From contig JAGGAE010000012.1 in the NCBI GenBank assembly GCA_017889725.1, positions 1 to 36,246 on the forward strand: a stretch of DNA of 36,246 nt, in the 5' to 3' direction. Every line of letters begins with the position of its first letter. The first letter of the stretch is position 1. This DNA is from Bacillota bacterium. GTDB taxonomy: Bacteria > Bacillota > Negativicutes > Sporomusales > CTSoil-080. This document shows, one piece after another, positions 25,501 through 36,146 of the stretch. The notes beneath the pieces are model-generated. The model saw only the letters and a program-made list of their open reading frames with translations, searched no databases and was not told the DNA's origin. The translations under genes and the position numbers were made by a program.

Positions 25501-26757
25501 CTACTTCATAAACCCTTGATAATGGCGCATCAGGATTAGCGATTCGATTTGTTTCATTGTATCGAGCGCTACACCTACCACAATCAAAAGTGCGGTACCT
25601 CCGAAATATATCCCTTGAATATTGGTTACCCACACAATTAAATTAGGCATTATCGCAATCAGCGCCAGGAATATTGCCCCTGCAAGGGTTATACGGGTCA
25701 TAACGCGATCTAGATAATCAGCGGTAGGTTTACCTGGTCTAAGGCCTGGGATGAACCCGCCGTATTTTTTCATATTCTCTGCCATATCCGATATGTTTAA
25801 GGTAACCGCAGTGTAGAAGTACGTGAAAAAGATAATGAGTAGCGCATACAAAATTGTATTAAGCGCTGTACCCCACGCAAACCACTCTGCCAAAGTTTTG
25901 ACCCAACTGACATTTATAAACTGAGCCATGGTTACCGGAAACATGAGCACGGATGACGCAAAGATTATTGGAATAACACCCGCTTGGTTAACCTTCAGCG
26001 GGATGTGTGAAGTATGGCCGCCATACATCTTGCGTCCAACCACACGTTTAGCATACTGTACAGGTATCTTGCGCTGGCCTTGCTGTATCGCAATTACGAA
26101 TACGATCATGGCCACAGCAATGATAAAGAATAAAACGATATTAAAGATATTAACCGTACCGGCACTGAGATATTTGTACATTACCATCAAACCGTCCGGC
26201 AATCTTGATACTATACCGGCAAAAATAATCAATGATATACCATTGCCGATACCCTTATCGGTAATCTGTTCCCCTAACCACATCAGGAAGGTGGTACCTG
26301 CCGTCAGTGTCAAAGCAATAAGCAACATCGAACCAATGCTCTGGTTGAGAAGCGCTGATCTAAGGCCAAAGGCCATGCCAATCGCCTGAATAAAGCCCAA
26401 GAGTACCGTGCCGTAGCGGATAATCTGGGTGATCTTTTTCCGTCCCTCTTCGCCCTCTTTAGACCACTGTTCAAGCTTCGGCACAACTACAGTGAGTAGC
26501 TGCATAATAATTGAAGCATTGATATACGGGGTAATACTCATTGCAAACACTGAGAACTTGCTTAGTGCGCCACCGGAAATTAAGTCCATCAATCCAAATA
26601 AATTGCCTGATGTAAATAATTGTTCGATTGCTGCGGCATTAACCCCAGGCACTGGAATATGTGTTCCGGCCCTAAACACTAAAAACATAATCAAGGTGAA
26701 CACGATTTTTTGCCTGAGCTCAGTAATCTTGAGTACATTCGACAGGGCTGAAAGCAC
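25501..26757 (-). CDS. secY: Protein translocase subunit SecY
   Basis: SecY is the channel for protein export across the cytoplasmic membrane. The 418-residue protein has ten membrane helices, the plug region after PGVNAAAIE, the signature-like FSVFAMSITPYINASIIMQL and the loop KKYGGFIPGLRPGKPT. The start is GTG 26757, directly after the rplO stop; the GAGGTG ribosome site lies within rplO. Complete. Confidence 0.97.
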   Translation of the reverse strand: MLSALSNVLKITELRQKIVFTLIMFLVFRAGTHIPVPGVNAAAIEQLFTSGNLFGLMDLISGGALSKFSVFAMSITPYINASIIMQLLTVVVPKLEQWSKEGEEGRKKITQIIRYGTVLLGFIQAIGMAFGLRSALLNQSIGSMLLIALTLTAGTTFLMWLGEQITDKGIGNGISLIIFAGIVSRLPDGLMVMYKYLSAGTVNIFNIVLFFIIAVAMIVFVIAIQQGQRKIPVQYAKRVVGRKMYGGHTSHIPLKVNQAGVIPIIFASSVLMFPVTMAQFINVSWVKTLAEWFAWGTALNTILYALLIIFFTYFYTAVTLNISDMAENMKKYGGFIPGLRPGKPTADYLDRVMTRITLAGAIFLALIAIMPNLIVWVTNIQGIYFGGTALLIVVGVALDTMKQIESLILMRHYQGFMK

Positions 26758-27198
26758 TTAGATCACCTCAACTTTACCGCCAGCTGCTTCAATTTTTGCC
26801 GCAGCCGACTTGCTAAAACCACTCGCTATAACGGTAAGCGACTTTTCCAGTTCGCCGCAGCCGAGAATGCGAATGCCATCGCGCACATTCTTGATTACAC
26901 CTGATTCGATCAAAAGAACAGGATCTACAACAGTGCCGTTTTCAAACCGGTTGAGTTCACGCACATTGATTTCGGTATATTCTTTTGCGAACTTATTGTA
27001 AAAGCCACGTTTCGGCAGACGACGGTAAAGTGGCATCTGACCGCCTTCAAATCCCGGACGTACACCGCCACCCGCACGGGCGTTCTGACCTTTATGACCC
27101 TTGCCTGCTGTTTTACCCAGGCCCGATCCAAGTCCTCTACCTACGCGGGTGCTTTTTTTCTTAGATCCGGGTGCCGGAGCTAATTCGTGCAATTTCAT
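26758..27198 (-). CDS. rplO: 50S ribosomal protein L15
   Basis: L15 binds 23S rRNA late in assembly. The 146-residue protein begins [22 protein letters not shown] with the glycine-rich [16 protein letters not shown] region and ends [18 protein letters not shown] 27198 follows AAGGAGG. It abuts secY and follows rpmD by 18 bases. Confidence 0.97.
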   Translation of the reverse strand: MKLHELAPAPGSKKKSTRVGRGLGSGLGKTAGKGHKGQNARAGGGVRPGFEGGQMPLYRRLPKRGFYNKFAKEYTEINVRELNRFENGTVVDPVLLIESGVIKNVRDGIRILGCGELEKSLTVIASGFSKSAAAKIEAAGGKVEVI

Positions 27199-27216
27199 AT
27201 TAGCACCTCCTTAAAA

Positions 27217-27402
27217 CTAGTCTTGTACTTCAGTCACAGTGACAAGATGCTCCACCTTATGGATCATACCTCTTATCGGCTGAGTATCATCCTGAACAAT
27301 CGAGCTATTTACTTTACCCAATCCCAGAGCCTTTACAGTGGCCCGCTGGTCTTCTGGTCTGCCAATTAAGCTTCTGGTAAGAGTAATTTTTAACTTTGCC
27401 AT
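27217..27402 (-). CDS. rpmD: 50S ribosomal protein L30
   Basis: L30 is a small 23S rRNA-binding protein. The 61 residues, [20 protein letters not shown] to [12 protein letters not shown], include the family pattern [29 protein letters not shown] precedes ATG 27402. It lies between rpsE and rplO, as in other bacteria. Confidence 0.97.
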   Translation of the reverse strand: MAKLKITLTRSLIGRPEDQRATVKALGLGKVNSSIVQDDTQPIRGMIHKVEHLVTVTEVQD

Positions 27403-27415
27403 TTCTTTCTCCTCC

Positions 27416-27916
27416 TTAGCCCAATAGTTCCTGAACGGTTTTGCCGCGAAGTTCAGCTACACGTTCTGCTCGCTTCAACTGATCAAGCCCTTTTAAGGTT
27501 GCCCGAACCATGTTGTTGGCGTTTGAAGAACCAAGGGATTTAGTGAGAATATCATGGACACCGGCAAGTTCAAGTACAGCACGTACCGGACCACCGGCAA
27601 TAACACCAGTACCTTCAGAAGCCGGTTTCAGCAGTACCCGTCCAGCACCAAAAATTCCTGTAATCTGATGCGGAATAGTCGTTCCGACAAGTGGAACAAC
27701 GATTAGATTTTTCTTTGCATCTTCCACGCCTTTACGAATGGCCTCAGGCACTTCAGACGCTTTGCCTAATCCCATGCCAACATGTCCGTTACCGTCTCCG
27801 ACAACAACCAACGCGCTAAACGAGAAGCGGCGACCGCCTTTTACTACTTTGGCAACCCGATTTATAAAAACAACTTTTTCTTTAAGGTCAAGATGCGAAT
27901 ACTCAATTTTGGCCAT
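27416..27916 (-). CDS. rpsE: 30S ribosomal protein S5
   Basis: S5 helps control decoding accuracy and mRNA unwinding. I chose ATG 27916 ([20 protein letters not shown]), preceded by AAAGGAGG; the open frame extends 32 codons upstream into rplR without a site. The 166-residue protein has [21 protein letters not shown], the [10 protein letters not shown] region and [20 protein letters not shown]. Complete. Confidence 0.97.
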   Translation of the reverse strand: MAKIEYSHLDLKEKVVFINRVAKVVKGGRRFSFSALVVVGDGNGHVGMGLGKASEVPEAIRKGVEDAKKNLIVVPLVGTTIPHQITGIFGAGRVLLKPASEGTGVIAGGPVRAVLELAGVHDILTKSLGSSNANNMVRATLKGLDQLKRAERVAELRGKTVQELLG

Positions 27917-27932
27917 TGATTTCCCTCCTTTT

Positions 27933-28301
27933 CTAAAATTCGAGGCCCGCTTCCCGCGCTCCTTCAGCAAGAGCAGCCACTCTACCGTGATATATATAAC
28001 CGCCACGATCAAATACTACTTGCTTGATTCCCTTTGCAGCGGCTTTCTTCGCTACAGCAGTGCCTACGGCCTTAGCAGCGCTAATGTTGCCGCCGTACTC
28101 TACTGCTTCACGAACATCTTTATCTAACGTGCTGGCCGCTACTAGCGTAGTTCCGGTCGAATCATCAATAATCTGCACGTACATATGTTTTAAACTGCGA
28201 AACACGTTAAGACGCGGTCTTTCAACCGTACCAGCCACCTTATTACGTAGCCTGAAATGGCGTTTTTTTCTTGCAAAATTCTTGTTTGCTTTACGCAGCA
28301 A
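27933..28301 (-). CDS. rplR: 50S ribosomal protein L18
   Basis: L18 binds 5S rRNA together with L5 and L25. The likely start is TTG 28301 ([15 protein letters not shown]), eight bases after AAGGAG; GTG 28310 overlaps that site. The 122-residue protein has [20 protein letters not shown] and [24 protein letters not shown]. Complete; 23 bases after rplF. Confidence 0.96.
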   Translation of the reverse strand: MLRKANKNFARKKRHFRLRNKVAGTVERPRLNVFRSLKHMYVQIIDDSTGTTLVAASTLDKDVREAVEYGGNISAAKAVGTAVAKKAAAKGIKQVVFDRGGYIYHGRVAALAEGAREAGLEF

Positions 28302-28324
28302 GGTATTCACTCCTTTCTAGCAGT

Positions 28325-28876
28325 TTACTTCTTACCTTTACCGCCGGCTTTACCAACTTTGCGACGAACCACTTCGCCCTCATACTTAATACCTTTACCT
28401 TTGTACGGTTCAGGTTCACGATAGGAACGAATTTTCGCAGCAAGTGCGCCGACCGCTTCTTTATCAATGCCCGAAACAATAATTTTGTTTGGAGCAGGTA
28501 CATCTAAAGCCAATCCTGTAGGCGGCTCTACTTCTACCGGATGAGAAAAACCAAGAGTCAAGTTAACCTTATTGCCAGCTTTTGCCGCACGATAGCCAAC
28601 TCCGGCGATTTCCAAAGTTTTAGTGAAGCCTTGGGAAACACCGATAACCATATTGGCAATCAAGGTTCGGGTTAAACCGTGCATCGCTCTATGTTCTTTT
28701 TCATCAGTAGGGCGGGTCACTACAACAGTATTATCCTCAAGCTTTATCAGCATATCTTTGGACACTGTACGGTTGAGTTCGCCTTTTGGGCCCTTTACAG
28801 ATACCACATTACCGTCGCCAATGGTGACAGTTACGCCAGCCGGAACAGCAATCGGCATCCTACCGATTCTCGACAT
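28325..28876 (-). CDS. rplF: 50S ribosomal protein L6
   Basis: L6 lies near the sarcin-ricin loop and factor-binding site. The 183-residue protein shows [15 protein letters not shown] at its start, [15 protein letters not shown] and the C-terminal [20 protein letters not shown] with [17 protein letters not shown] precedes ATG 28876. Complete. Confidence 0.97.
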   Translation of the reverse strand: MSRIGRMPIAVPAGVTVTIGDGNVVSVKGPKGELNRTVSKDMLIKLEDNTVVVTRPTDEKEHRAMHGLTRTLIANMVIGVSQGFTKTLEIAGVGYRAAKAGNKVNLTLGFSHPVEVEPPTGLALDVPAPNKIIVSGIDKEAVGALAAKIRSYREPEPYKGKGIKYEGEVVRRKVGKAGGKGKK

Positions 28877-28902
28877 GATTCTACCTCCTAGTCAAAACCT
28901 TA

Positions 28903-29301
28903 TTACCAGACGTACGCGATAACTTCGCCGCCAAGACCTTCTCGACGAGCTTGCTTATCGCTCATAATACCCTTGGAAGTCGAAATAATTGCGATACCAA
29001 GACCACCAAGTACTCGCGGCAATTGGTCTTTTTTCGCATAAACCCTTAACCCCGGTTTGGAGATCCTTTTGATACCGGTGATAACTTTCTCACGGTTAGA
29101 GCCATATTTTAACCCTACCCGCAACACACCCTGCTTACTATCAGCAACCATTTCATAATCCTTTATAAAGCCTTCGATTTTAAGGATATCGGCAATGGAC
29201 TGCTTTATCTTCGATGCAGGAATTTCGACTTTATCATGATAAACCGAGTTTGCGTTGCGAATACGCGTCAGCATATCGGCAATCGGATCGGTCATTACCA
29301 T
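28903..29301 (-). CDS. rpsH: 30S ribosomal protein S8
   Basis: S8 binds the central domain of 16S rRNA and often represses spc-operon translation. The 132-residue protein, [18 protein letters not shown] to [19 protein letters not shown], carries the [13 protein letters not shown] signature. ATG 29301 has AAAGGGGG upstream. Complete. Confidence 0.97.
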   Translation of the reverse strand: MVMTDPIADMLTRIRNANSVYHDKVEIPASKIKQSIADILKIEGFIKDYEMVADSKQGVLRVGLKYGSNREKVITGIKRISKPGLRVYAKKDQLPRVLGGLGIAIISTSKGIMSDKQARREGLGGEVIAYVW

Positions 29302-29329
29302 TAGACATAACCCCCTTTCGGTAATTCTA

Positions 29330-29515
29330 CTACCAACTAGCCTTAGTTACTCCAGGAATTGCACCTTGATAGCTCAGTTTCCTGAAGCATATACGGCACA
29401 TTTCGAATTTACGCATATAACCGTGCGGCCGGCCGCAAATTTTGCACCGATTATAGTGGCGCACCTTAAATTTGGGCTCAGCCTTCCATTTTTCAACCAG
29501 CGCCTTTTTGGCCAC
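29330..29515 (-). CDS. rpsZ: 30S ribosomal protein S14, type Z (zinc-binding)
   Basis: The 61-residue zinc form of S14 has CKIC and CRIC, two CxxC pairs 12 residues apart ([14 protein letters not shown]), that hold zinc. It starts at GTG 29515 after GGAGGG. S14 sits in the head of the 30S subunit. The single zinc form in the spc operon is typical of anaerobic Firmicutes; the zinc-free paralogue is not in this window. Confidence 0.96.
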   Translation of the reverse strand: MAKKALVEKWKAEPKFKVRHYNRCKICGRPHGYMRKFEMCRICFRKLSYQGAIPGVTKASW

Positions 29516-29531
29516 AGGTGTCCCTCCTTTT

Positions 29532-30071
29532 TTACGCGCTAAATGGCATTCCCATCAGCTTCAAAAGTTCCCTGGCTTCTTCATCGGAATTAGCCGTGGT
29601 AACGATGACAATGTCCATGCCGCGAATTTTATCTACCTTGTCGTACTCAATTTCCGGAAAAATCAGTTGTTCTTTAATCCCCAGTGTATAGTTGCCACGG
29701 CCGTCGAAAGCCTGCGGGTTTACGCCACGGAAGTCACGTACACGGGGAAGAGATACGTTGAGAAGCTTATCAAGGAATTGATACATCCGTTCACCACGCA
29801 GGGTAACTTTTGTACCAATCGGCATACCTTCACGAATCTTGAAGGACGCGATCGACTTTTTGGCTCTGGTTACAACCGGACGTTGACCGGCAATCATAGT
29901 TAAATCATTTACTGCAGCGTCGAGAACTTTGGGGTTGCCAACAGCCTCACCTACACCCATGTTTATAACTACTTTTTCTACTTTAGGAATCTGCATTACA
30001 TTCTTGTAACCGAACTTTTCCATCATAGCCGGAGCTACTTCATTTAAAAATTTATCCTTTAATCTAGCCAT
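29532..30071 (-). CDS. rplE: 50S ribosomal protein L5
   Basis: L5 binds 5S rRNA and contacts P-site tRNA. The 179-residue protein has [20 protein letters not shown]-like N-terminal sequence ([19 protein letters not shown]), [27 protein letters not shown] and the C-terminal [16 protein letters not shown] 30071 follows AAAGGAGG. Complete. Confidence 0.97.
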   Translation of the reverse strand: MARLKDKFLNEVAPAMMEKFGYKNVMQIPKVEKVVINMGVGEAVGNPKVLDAAVNDLTMIAGQRPVVTRAKKSIASFKIREGMPIGTKVTLRGERMYQFLDKLLNVSLPRVRDFRGVNPQAFDGRGNYTLGIKEQLIFPEIEYDKVDKIRGMDIVIVTTANSDEEARELLKLMGMPFSA

Positions 30072-30096
30072 AGAGCGTTACCTCCTTTCTGCGCGA

Positions 30097-30435
30097 TTAC
30101 TTGTCTTTGTCAACAACTTCGCCGCATTTTTTACAAGCGCGGGCGATTTTACCACTAGCAAGAACCGATTTCTTAATACGGGTGGGCTTATCGCAAGCCG
30201 GGCAAATCAACATAGCTTTTGCTGAGCATAAAGGAGCTTCTTTTACCAAAATTCCGCCTTGCGGGGACTTCTGGGTTGGTTTCGCATGACGCTTAACCTT
30301 GTTGACTCCTTCAACAACGATTTTGCCTTTCTTCGGCAGTGCTTCTATAATCTTGCCTTTTTTGCCTTTATCCTTACCGGACAATATAACAACTGTATCG
30401 CCTTTTTTGACGTGCAGTTTATTAGTCTCGGACAT
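30097..30435 (-). CDS. rplX: 50S ribosomal protein L24
   Basis: L24 starts 50S assembly and lies at the tunnel exit. I chose ATG 30435 ([20 protein letters not shown]), with AAGGAGG about 11 bases upstream; GTG 30447 overlaps it. The 112-residue protein has the KOW motif [15 protein letters not shown] and a C-terminal four-cysteine zinc-like pattern, CPAC and CKKC. Complete. Confidence 0.96.
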   Translation of the reverse strand: MSETNKLHVKKGDTVVILSGKDKGKKGKIIEALPKKGKIVVEGVNKVKRHAKPTQKSPQGGILVKEAPLCSAKAMLICPACDKPTRIKKSVLASGKIARACKKCGEVVDKDK

Positions 30436-30459
30436 GCTGTAGGACACCTCCTTTTACAC

Positions 30460-30828
30460 CTAGATTACTTCCGGTGCCAACGAAATGATCTTCATGAAGT
30501 CTTTTTCACGCAATTCACGGGCAACTGGCCCAAAAATACGCGTGCCACGTGGGCTCTTGTCTTCCTTTATAATCACCGCGGCATTTTCATCAAAACGAAT
30601 ATATGAGCCGTCCACACGGCGCAAGCCTTTGCGCGTACGAACCACAACCGCTTTTACCACGTCACCTTTTTTTACCACTCCACCTGGGCTGGCATCTTTT
30701 ACCGCCGCTACAATAATATCGCCAATATTGGCATACCGGCGATACGAACCGCCAAGCACCCTGATGCACAGGACCTGCTTAGCTCCGGTATTGTCAGCAA
30801 TATTAAGGATGGTTTCTTGTTGGATCAT
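30460..30828 (-). CDS. rplN: 50S ribosomal protein L14
   Basis: L14 forms part of the inter-subunit bridge. The 122 residues [20 protein letters not shown] to ISLAPEVI show the family signatures [16 protein letters not shown] and [24 protein letters not shown] precedes ATG 30828. Complete and in standard order between rpsQ and rplX. Confidence 0.97.
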   Translation of the reverse strand: MIQQETILNIADNTGAKQVLCIRVLGGSYRRYANIGDIIVAAVKDASPGGVVKKGDVVKAVVVRTRKGLRRVDGSYIRFDENAAVIIKEDKSPRGTRIFGPVARELREKDFMKIISLAPEVI

Positions 30829-30878
30829 CGCTTATCCCTCCTTCGCACACAGAGAATAGAAAGCCGTTCTTCGCCTAA

Positions 30879-31136
30879 TTACTTGGCTCGTTCTATGACT
30901 TCCACAACCCGCCAGCGTTTGTCTTTCGACAACGGCCGGGTTTCCATTATCTTTACAGTATCACCCACATGAGAGTCATTATTTTCATCATGGGCTTTAA
31001 ACCGATCGGTCATCTTTACGGACTTATTATAAAGCGAATGCCGCTCCAGACGTTCTACTGCAACAACGACTGTTTTTTGCATTTTATCGCTAACAACTTT
31101 ACCGATTCGAACTTTGCGCTCGTTTCTTTCCGTCAC
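30879..31136 (-). CDS. rpsQ: 30S ribosomal protein S17
   Basis: S17 binds 16S rRNA early in assembly. GTG 31136 ([19 protein letters not shown]) is preferred: GGAGGG lies about 11 bases upstream, while a frame start at 31175 has no site. The 85-residue OB-fold protein has [16 protein letters not shown] and [20 protein letters not shown]. Complete. Confidence 0.95.
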   Translation of the reverse strand: MTERNERKVRIGKVVSDKMQKTVVVAVERLERHSLYNKSVKMTDRFKAHDENNDSHVGDTVKIMETRPLSKDKRWRVVEVIERAK

Positions 31137-31199
31137 CTTGTACCAGCCCTCCTTCCGGTTCGTCTTATCAAGCAATTTATCATGGCGTACAGTTTAGCA

Positions 31200-31406
31200 T
31201 TAAGCTTGTTTTGCTTGCTGCACTTCACGTTCACGCTGAATAGTCTTTATGCGGGCGATTGATTTCTTGACTTCCTTAATCCGCATGGGATTTTCCAGTT
31301 GACCGGTAGCAAGCTGAAACCTAAGGTTAAACAACTCGTCCTTTAGTCCTGATAATTTCTGGTCAAGTTCGGCAGCGCTCATGTCGCGGATGTCTTTAAC
31401 CTTCAT
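31200..31406 (-). CDS. rpmC: 50S ribosomal protein L29
   Basis: L29 lies at the tunnel exit and docks trigger factor and SRP. The start ATG 31406 gives 68 residues, [20 protein letters not shown], the [16 protein letters not shown] signature and a charged tail. It overlaps the end of rplP by 11 bases and its ribosome site is weak (GGGTGAAG), so translation is probably coupled to rplP. Confidence 0.95.
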   Translation of the reverse strand: MKVKDIRDMSAAELDQKLSGLKDELFNLRFQLATGQLENPMRIKEVKKSIARIKTIQREREVQQAKQA

Positions 31407-31848
31407 CTGCTTCACCCACTTCTTCCTGAACTTTCGGCAGTTCATCACGTTTGACGAACTTAGTTTTGATCGGCAATTTGTGAGCAGCCAAACGCATAGC
31501 TTCTTTAGCTACTTCTTCAGGCACGCCTGCCAATTCGAACATTACACGGCCCGGTTTAACTACTGCCACCCAGTATTCAGGCGAACCTTTACCACTACCC
31601 ATACGAGTTTCAGCAGGTTTTGCAGTAATCGGTTTATCCGGGAATATTTTAATCCAAACTTGGCCGCCACGTTTAATGTAACGAGTCATAGCAATACGGG
31701 CTGCTTCGATTTGGCGATTGGTGATCCAAGCTGGCTCAAGAGCCGCTAAGCCGAATTCACCATGGCTAACGGTGTTTCCGCGTTGTGCTTTACCGGTCAT
31801 GCGACCGCGAAATTGCTTGCGGTGTTTCACCCGCTTCGGTATAAGCAT
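31396..31848 (-). CDS. rplP: 50S ribosomal protein L16
   Basis: L16 helps shape the A site of the large subunit. The 150-residue protein shows [20 protein letters not shown], the RPYXK-like stretch [19 protein letters not shown] and [24 protein letters not shown] 31848 shares one base with the rpsC stop (TAATG), implying coupled translation. Complete. Confidence 0.97.
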   Translation of the reverse strand: MLIPKRVKHRKQFRGRMTGKAQRGNTVSHGEFGLAALEPAWITNRQIEAARIAMTRYIKRGGQVWIKIFPDKPITAKPAETRMGSGKGSPEYWVAVVKPGRVMFELAGVPEEVAKEAMRLAAHKLPIKTKFVKRDELPKVQEEVGEADEG

Positions 31849-32534
31849 TATTCCTCGCTCCCTTCACTAGCGACGGCAGCGTGTTTAGCAGGCTCAACCT
31901 TTTTAGCTTCAGGTAATACCTCACCTTTATAAATCCAAACCTTTACTCCGATAAGGCCATAGGTGGTGTGAGCTTCTGCTGTGCCATAGTCGATGTCGGC
32001 CCGCAAAGTATGCAGCGGAATACTGCCTTCACGCGCGCTTTCGCTACGTGCAATTTCAGCGCCGCCTAAACGGCCGCCTACCATAATTTTAATTCCTTTA
32101 GCACCCATTCTGATGGTACGGCCAATGGATTGTTTCATCGCCCGACGGAAAGCAATCCGTCGTTCCAGTTGTGCGGCGACATTTTCTGCAACCAAGGTTG
32201 CATCCATTTCAGCCTGCTTTACTTCAGCAATGCTAACGTCAATCACTTTATCTGAAAGCTTTTTGAGATCGTTTTTAAGGGATTCAATTCCTGAACCGCC
32301 CCGTCCGATAACCATACCTGGTTTTGCGGTATGAATAGTGACTTTAACACGATTGGCAGCGCGTTCTATCTCAATCCGGGCTATCCCGGCAGCAAACAGC
32401 TTTGCTTTCACAAATTTACGAATCTTGATGTCTTCGTGAAGGTTCTTAGCATAATCTTTATCAGCGAACCATTTTGCGTCCCAGCTTTTAATGATGCCAA
32501 TCCGAAGACCATGGGGATTTACTTTTTGACCCAC
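31848..32534 (-). CDS. rpsC: 30S ribosomal protein S3
   Basis: S3 forms part of the mRNA entry channel. The 228-residue protein starts at GTG 32534 (GGAGGG seven bases upstream), [20 protein letters not shown]. It has the KH domain around [18 protein letters not shown], then [24 protein letters not shown] and [12 protein letters not shown]-like [11 protein letters not shown] short tail rich in K, A and E ends the protein. Complete. Confidence 0.97.
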   Translation of the reverse strand: MGQKVNPHGLRIGIIKSWDAKWFADKDYAKNLHEDIKIRKFVKAKLFAAGIARIEIERAANRVKVTIHTAKPGMVIGRGGSGIESLKNDLKKLSDKVIDVSIAEVKQAEMDATLVAENVAAQLERRIAFRRAMKQSIGRTIRMGAKGIKIMVGGRLGGAEIARSESAREGSIPLHTLRADIDYGTAEAHTTYGLIGVKVWIYKGEVLPEAKKVEPAKHAAVASEGSEE

Positions 32535-32553
32535 TTTTTTCCCTCCTTCGCCG

Positions 32554-32886
32554 TTATCTTTCTTTTACAACCAATGTAACGTGACTACTGCGTTTCAAGA
32601 TTTTAAACGCCTGCCCACGGGAACGCGGATGAATGCGTTTCAGGGTAGGGCCTTGATCGGCATAGGCAGCGGCTACAAATAATTTATCGGAATTCATATC
32701 AAAATTGTGCTCTGCATTGGCAACGGCTGACTTCAACACTTTTTCTACCACTTCTGACGCAGCTTTCGGCGTATACTTCAGAATAGCATATGCTTCGCCA
32801 ATGCTCTTACCGCGAATTAGATCAATAACAATACGCACTTTGCGCGGTGCAATCCGCACATATCTCGCAACTGCTTTAGCTTCCAT
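32554..32886 (-). CDS. rplV: 50S ribosomal protein L22
   Basis: L22 lines the exit tunnel and carries the macrolide-related loop. The 110-residue protein, [20 protein letters not shown], has SVANAEHN-like [30 protein letters not shown] and the end [16 protein letters not shown] precedes ATG 32886. Complete. Confidence 0.97.
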   Translation of the reverse strand: MEAKAVARYVRIAPRKVRIVIDLIRGKSIGEAYAILKYTPKAASEVVEKVLKSAVANAEHNFDMNSDKLFVAAAYADQGPTLKRIHPRSRGQAFKILKRSSHVTLVVKER

Positions 32887-32907
32887 GTACGAACCTCCTC
32901 TCGGCTA

Positions 32908-33189
32908 CTATCTTAACGATGTTGACCTCTCCGTACCGCCGTGACCTTTATAGGTACGGGTCGGTGCGAACTCACCCAGTTTATGTCCAACCATATCTTC
33001 CGTCACATACACCGGAACATGCTTACGACCGTCATGCACAGCAATGGTATGTCCGACAAAGCTTGGGAGTATGGTGGAAGAACGCGACCAAGTCTTTACA
33101 ACCTTCTTCTCATTCTTAGCGTTCATAGCTTCTACTTTTTTCAGCAGGCTTTCATGAACAAATGGTCCCTTTTTTATCGATCTGGACAC
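32908..33189 (-). CDS. rpsS: 30S ribosomal protein S19
   Basis: S19 pairs with S13 in the head of the 30S subunit. The 93-residue protein starts at GTG 33189 (GGAGG upstream), [20 protein letters not shown], and has [26 protein letters not shown]-type signature and [15 protein letters not shown]. Complete. Confidence 0.97.
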   Translation of the reverse strand: MSRSIKKGPFVHESLLKKVEAMNAKNEKKVVKTWSRSSTILPSFVGHTIAVHDGRKHVPVYVTEDMVGHKLGEFAPTRTYKGHGGTERSTSLR

Positions 33190-33214
33190 CTTACAGGCCT
33201 CCTTTCCCTATCCC

Positions 33215-34042
33215 TTATTTCGTCCTTCTTTTAACAATCAACCTGTCAGAAGCCTTGCTACGGCGGGTCTTGGCACCCATAGCATGTTTACCCCATTTGG
33301 TAACCGGATGCTTACGGCCAACTGGCGACCTGCCTTCACCACCGCCATGCGGATGGTCAATCGGGTTCATCGCAACGCCGCGATTAGCAGGGCGTATACC
33401 CATCCAGCGCGAACGACCGGCTTTACCGATAGTGATATTTTCATGTTCAAGGTTTCCAACTTGGCCGATGGTTGCTCTACAATTCACATGTACTTTGCGA
33501 AGCTCGCCGGAAGGCAATCTGAGAAGAGCGTGTTCGCCTTCTTTTGCCATCAACTGAGCGGAAGCTCCGGCACTGCGTACCATTTGAGCACCTTTACCAA
33601 TTTTAAGCTCGATATTGTGAATCTGAGTACCAACCGGAATGTTTTTGAGCGGCAATGCATTCCCTACTTTAATATCCGATTCCGGACCACTTGTAACAAC
33701 ATCGCCCACTTTCAATCCGTTGGGAGCCAGTATATAGCGCTTTTCGCCGTCAGCATAATTAAGAAGAGCAATCCGTGCACTGCGGTTCGGATCATATTCG
33801 ACGCTGGCCACCTTTGCCGGGACTCCGTCCTTCATACGCTTAAAATCAATAATTCTATAGAGGCGCTTGTGTCCGCCGCCCTGATGCCGAACAGTCAGCC
33901 GTCCTTGCTGGTTACGACCAGCATGTTTTTGCAGGCGTTCGGTTAGAGAGCGTTCCGGTTTATCAGTAGTAATTTCATCGAAACTAGCTACCGTCATAAA
34001 CCGTCGTCCTGGCGCGTATGGTTTAAAGGTTTTTACTGCCAT
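33215..34042 (-). CDS. rplB: 50S ribosomal protein L2
   Basis: L2 is required for peptidyl transferase assembly and subunit joining. The 275-residue protein begins [18 protein letters not shown] and contains [18 protein letters not shown] and the conserved [18 protein letters not shown] that holds the essential histidine. GGAGGG precedes ATG 34042. Complete. Confidence 0.97.
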   Translation of the reverse strand: MAVKTFKPYAPGRRFMTVASFDEITTDKPERSLTERLQKHAGRNQQGRLTVRHQGGGHKRLYRIIDFKRMKDGVPAKVASVEYDPNRSARIALLNYADGEKRYILAPNGLKVGDVVTSGPESDIKVGNALPLKNIPVGTQIHNIELKIGKGAQMVRSAGASAQLMAKEGEHALLRLPSGELRKVHVNCRATIGQVGNLEHENITIGKAGRSRWMGIRPANRGVAMNPIDHPHGGGEGRSPVGRKHPVTKWGKHAMGAKTRRSKASDRLIVKRRTK

Positions 34043-34066
34043 TTTTGTCCCTCCTTCAACCTGGTA

Positions 34067-34354
34067 TTATAATCCTTCGAAGAACTCAATGGTTTGGCCC
34101 GGAGCCAATTTTACAATGGCTTTTTTGTAATCCGGACGTTTCCCTTGGGTTCTTCCCATCCGCTTGGTTTTTCCCATGACGCGGATGGTATTTACGACAA
34201 GCACTTTCACTTTGAATATCTGCTCAACTGCTTGGCGAATTTCCACTTTATTGACCTTCAACGGCACAATAAAAGTGTATTTATTGTCCTGCATCATGCT
34301 GGTGGTCTTTTCAGTAATCAGAGGGCGGATAAGAATATCGCGCGCGTTAGACAT
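34067..34354 (-). CDS. rplW: 50S ribosomal protein L23
   Basis: L23 docks chaperones and SRP at the tunnel exit. The 95-residue protein has [40 protein letters not shown] and the basic loop [22 protein letters not shown] 34354 shares a base with the rplD stop (TAATG). Complete. Confidence 0.97.
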   Translation of the reverse strand: MSNARDILIRPLITEKTTSMMQDNKYTFIVPLKVNKVEIRQAVEQIFKVKVLVVNTIRVMGKTKRMGRTQGKRPDYKKAIVKLAPGQTIEFFEGL

Positions 34355-34980
34355 TACGCCAACACCTCCTCTATCTTGCTGACCGCATCCTTGGTAATAA
34401 GAACTTTGCCATGATACAAAAGATCATATACATTCAGTCCTTGAGAGGTAATATTCTTTACACCTGGAATATTGCGGGATGATTTATCAACATTGTCGAT
34501 GTATTCGGCAGTGATAATCAAAGCTTTCTCCCCGGAAACTTTCAGGCTGTCAAGCATTGAGACAACACTTTTCGTTTTCGGTTCGCTAAAGTTGATATCC
34601 TCCATTACCAGAAGTTCACCAGCCATTACTTTTGCGGACAAAGCAGACTTTAATGCCAGTCTGCGCGCTTTACGCGGCATTGAAAAAGCGTAGCTGCGCG
34701 GGTGCGGACCAAATACGGTACCGCCTCCCACCCAAAGTGGCGAACGAATGGTACCTGCACGGGCACGGCCAGTTCCTTTTTGTTTCCAAGGCTTTCTGCC
34801 CCCGCCGCGAACCATAGCTCTGGTTTTAGTAGCCGCAGTACCAAGACGCTGGCTGGCCAGCTGCATTACAACAGCTTGGTGAAGAACAGCTTCGTTGACG
34901 TCTGCGCCAAATACACTTTCGTTTAATTCTATCTCACCGGTAGTTTTGCCGGTGATATCATACACTGCTACTTTCGGCAT
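34354..34980 (-). CDS. rplD: 50S ribosomal protein L4
   Basis: L4 lines the exit tunnel; in some bacteria it represses its own operon. ATG 34980 ([20 protein letters not shown]) is chosen, ten bases after GGAGG; ATG 34986 (MHMPKV) is an alternative. The 208-residue protein shows [20 protein letters not shown] with [16 protein letters not shown] and [17 protein letters not shown]. Complete. Confidence 0.96.
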   Translation of the reverse strand: MPKVAVYDITGKTTGEIELNESVFGADVNEAVLHQAVVMQLASQRLGTAATKTRAMVRGGGRKPWKQKGTGRARAGTIRSPLWVGGGTVFGPHPRSYAFSMPRKARRLALKSALSAKVMAGELLVMEDINFSEPKTKSVVSMLDSLKVSGEKALIITAEYIDNVDKSSRNIPGVKNITSQGLNVYDLLYHGKVLITKDAVSKIEEVLA

Positions 34981-35016
34981 ATGCATACATCCTCCTTTCA
35001 CGATCCACTATCCGGA

Positions 35017-35658
35017 TCATTTCATCGGTTTAACAGTATTTCTTATTACTACCAAGCCGCCCTTAGGTCCGGGAATAGCACCTCTAACCAGGATAAGGTT
35101 CCGTTCAACATCTACCTTTACTACAGTTAAACGCTGTACGGTAACTTTATTGCCACCCATCCGACCTGGAAGCTTCTTACCTTTAAAGACCTTACCGCCG
35201 CCGCCGCTCATACGCGAACCGATAGTACCAGGTTCACGATGCGACTTGGAGCCGTGAGCCATTGGACCGCGTCTAAAATGATGGCGTTTAATGCCGCCGG
35301 CAAATCCTTTGCCTTTAGCAGTACCAGTTACATCAATCATTTCGCCTTCCGCGAATACATCGACGCCAATGCTGTCACCTACGTTATAGTCGGGTGCATC
35401 AGCTAACCGAAGTTCCCGGATGAACTTAACAGGTTTAGCACCTGTCTTGGCAAAATGTCCTTTCATCGGCTTGGTAACTTTTTTATCTTTAACAGTGCCA
35501 AACCCCAGCTGCACCGCATTATAGCCGTCGCTCTCGATAGTTTTATTCTGAAGTACAACGCTAGAACCGGCTTCAACAACCGTAACAGGTACGACTTCGC
35601 CTTGGGCGGTAAAAATTTGCGTCATACCAAGTTTTTTTCCTAAAATTCCTTTAGCCAC
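35017..35658 (-). CDS. rplC: 50S ribosomal protein L3
   Basis: L3 is an initiator of 50S assembly reaching the peptidyl transferase centre. GTG 35658 ([16 protein letters not shown]) is eight bases after AGGAGG; GTG 35667 overlaps that site. The 213-residue protein has the signature [23 protein letters not shown]-type core, [19 protein letters not shown] and [13 protein letters not shown]. Complete. Confidence 0.96.
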   Translation of the reverse strand: MAKGILGKKLGMTQIFTAQGEVVPVTVVEAGSSVVLQNKTIESDGYNAVQLGFGTVKDKKVTKPMKGHFAKTGAKPVKFIRELRLADAPDYNVGDSIGVDVFAEGEMIDVTGTAKGKGFAGGIKRHHFRRGPMAHGSKSHREPGTIGSRMSGGGGKVFKGKKLPGRMGGNKVTVQRLTVVKVDVERNLILVRGAIPGPKGGLVVIRNTVKPMK

Positions 35659-35673
35659 TACTGCCACCTCCTC

Positions 35674-35985
35674 TTACAGCTTGATCTCAATATCCACACC
35701 GGCCGGCAAGTCAAGACGCATTAGCGCATCAACTGTCTTCGGTGTCGGCTCAATGATGTCAATAAGGCGTTTGTGGGTACGCATTTCGAATTGCTCACGG
35801 GAATCCTTATTAACATGCGGTGAACGCAGGATAGTGAAAATATTCTTTTCGGTAGGAAGTGGAATGGGCCCGGAAACAAACGCTCCCGTCCTCTTCGCTG
35901 TATCCACAATTTTAACTGCACTCTGGTCGAGCGCCTTATGATCATATGCTTTTAAGCGAATTCTGATTTTCTGTTGCTTAGCCAT
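35674..35985 (-). CDS. rpsJ: 30S ribosomal protein S10
   Basis: S10 acts in the 30S head and, as NusE, in transcription antitermination. The 103-residue protein, [20 protein letters not shown] to [13 protein letters not shown], has the [20 protein letters not shown] signature region. AAGGAGG precedes ATG 35985. It heads the S10 run, 161 bases after tuf. Confidence 0.97.
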   Translation of the reverse strand: MAKQQKIRIRLKAYDHKALDQSAVKIVDTAKRTGAFVSGPIPLPTEKNIFTILRSPHVNKDSREQFEMRTHKRLIDIIEPTPKTVDALMRLDLPAGVDIEIKL

Positions 35986-36098
35986 AGTATTTCCTCCTTA
36001 TCGCCCGGTTTCTTGAACTGGACATTCTCCATGGAAATTTCCCTCTATTTATTCAGGCAACCTTCCATGTCATCGCATCCATGCCTTTCATTTGGATA

Positions 36099-36123
36099 GG
36101 GGCGATGATTGGTCGCCCCATCC
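36099..36123. repeat. Palindrome in the tuf–rpsJ gap
   Basis: GGGGCGA (36099–36105) pairs with TCGCCCC (36113–36119), and the flanking GGAT (36094–36097) with ATCC (36120–36123), giving an 11-bp stem with one bulged A. No T-run follows on either strand, so it is not a standard terminator. Its GGTCGCCCCA recurs between rplQ and ecfA1. The rest of the gap (35986–36146) shows no clear promoter. Confidence 0.5.
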
Positions 36124-36146
36124 TCCTGAAATCATTCCGATTAAAA

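Noticed and set aside
33284-33946. Plus-strand open frame of 220 codons opposite rplB
   Set aside because: Antisense shadow of a universally conserved ribosomal gene; no start signal or recognisable domain.
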